A DNA stretch of 64,000 nt from Zeus faber. Lineage: Eukaryota > Chordata > Actinopteri > Zeiformes > Zeidae. Where the stretch lies: the NCBI GenBank assembly GCA_960531495.1, contig OY482847.1:5809385-5873384 (forward strand). Direction: 5' to 3'. Below, piece after piece: positions 63,301 through 64,000 of this stretch (position 1 is the stretch's first letter; every line of letters begins with the position of its first letter). A program made the position numbers and the translations under genes. The notes under the pieces are model-generated. The model had not been told where the DNA came from. It did not search any database and saw only the letters and a program-made list of their open reading frames with translations.

Positions 63301-64000
63301 GCACCAGTTATGGACCAAAACACATATGCCCATAGAAGTTGTAACGGGAGGAGGTGGATAGATGGATAGATAGACAGATTGATCGATCATGGTTTGGTGC
63401 AGGTAGGTTGAGGCGTTGACCAATTCTCATGGGAGTTTGGCAATGCATTAAGAAAGCATGAAGCTCACTATGTGATTGGTGGCATTTCTTTCCACTAAAG
63501 GCATCATTATCCTCATCTTTGTCACAAGCCCATAATGCAATGGTATCGGTTGTTTCCCAAGACAAAAAAAAGACAGAGCTCAATTATAGGTCTCAGAATC
63601 TGAATGAATTATATTTATCCAAGGCTGGACTGTGCGGATAAAATGTCAGACCGTAATTAGCTGGACGTCTATTACATTAGGTAATTTAGCAGGAGCTAAA
63701 TGGCATCTACCTTTTCTCTCATCATCTGAAAAAAACATCTCAGTTTGCTCGGGTATTGTGTTTCCTGCTGTTGACCTTTACTTTTATAACCATTGTTTTT
63801 TGACCAAACTTCTCAATGTTGGCCATTTGCCATATAGCTGTTGCTAAGTAGCTAATGCGATCATTTCTATTGTGAGTAGCCATATCTTTCTTTCCACTGT
63901 GCAAAAAGTCACGACTCCGTACCACGCACCGTTCTCAGCCGCACAGAATTCTCTTCTCCAGCCACTGAACCTCTGAATGGGTCTGAAGCCATTGATTGCA

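Overview
This is a piece of a ray-finned fish (teleost) nuclear genome. It contains one recognisable protein-coding gene: the interior of itfg1 (T-cell immunomodulatory protein TIP / LINKIN), read on the minus strand. Five consecutive exons were found, at 43985-44135, 40758-40866, 22072-22115, 18823-18901 and 452-576. All five have canonical AG/GT borders, and their phases join without a break. Together they encode about 169 residues, from the end of the FG-GAP propeller to the membrane-proximal part of the lumenal domain. The upstream exons (signal peptide and most FG-GAP repeats) should lie beyond base 64000. The downstream exons (transmembrane segment, short cytoplasmic tail) should lie before base 1. 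Family assignment rests on recalled ITFG1 sequence; no search was run.

The other 99 percent or so is intron. The introns are about 3.1 kb (A-B), 18.6 kb (B-C), 3.2 kb (C-D) and 18.2 kb (D-E), plus partial introns at both ends. They hold fish-typical mobile elements: two nearly identical tRNA-derived SINEs in opposite orientation (23886-24128, 46108-46318), a 5'-truncated L2/CR1-type LINE (13205-14485), an internally deleted Tc1 element that keeps only its DNA-binding domain (55159-56019), a pair of non-autonomous DNA transposons (6671-7323, 16664-17432) and several foldback or hAT-like MITE remnants. Dinucleotide microsatellites are extremely abundant, and their orientation is strikingly one-sided: nearly all long arrays read AC or GA on the plus strand, so the itfg1 transcript carries GU and UC tracts.

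The most notable structures are as follows. (1) A roughly 310-bp inverted duplication (11626-11932 / 18455-18767), about 98 percent identical, has one arm ending in the CA array beside the exon D splice donor. (2) Three near-perfect long hairpins lie within 4 kb (49709-49755, 51868-51984, 53552-53680); two of them have 3-nt loops and look like template-switch products. (3) The inverted SINE pair brackets exons A and B. (4) A tandem intronic duplication shows a microhomology-bounded indel. (5) An identical 33-bp word follows GA arrays at two sites.

I found no second gene, tRNA gene, CRISPR array or operon, and nothing resembling an undescribed enzymatic system. The long open reading frames are almost all translations of CA/GA arrays.
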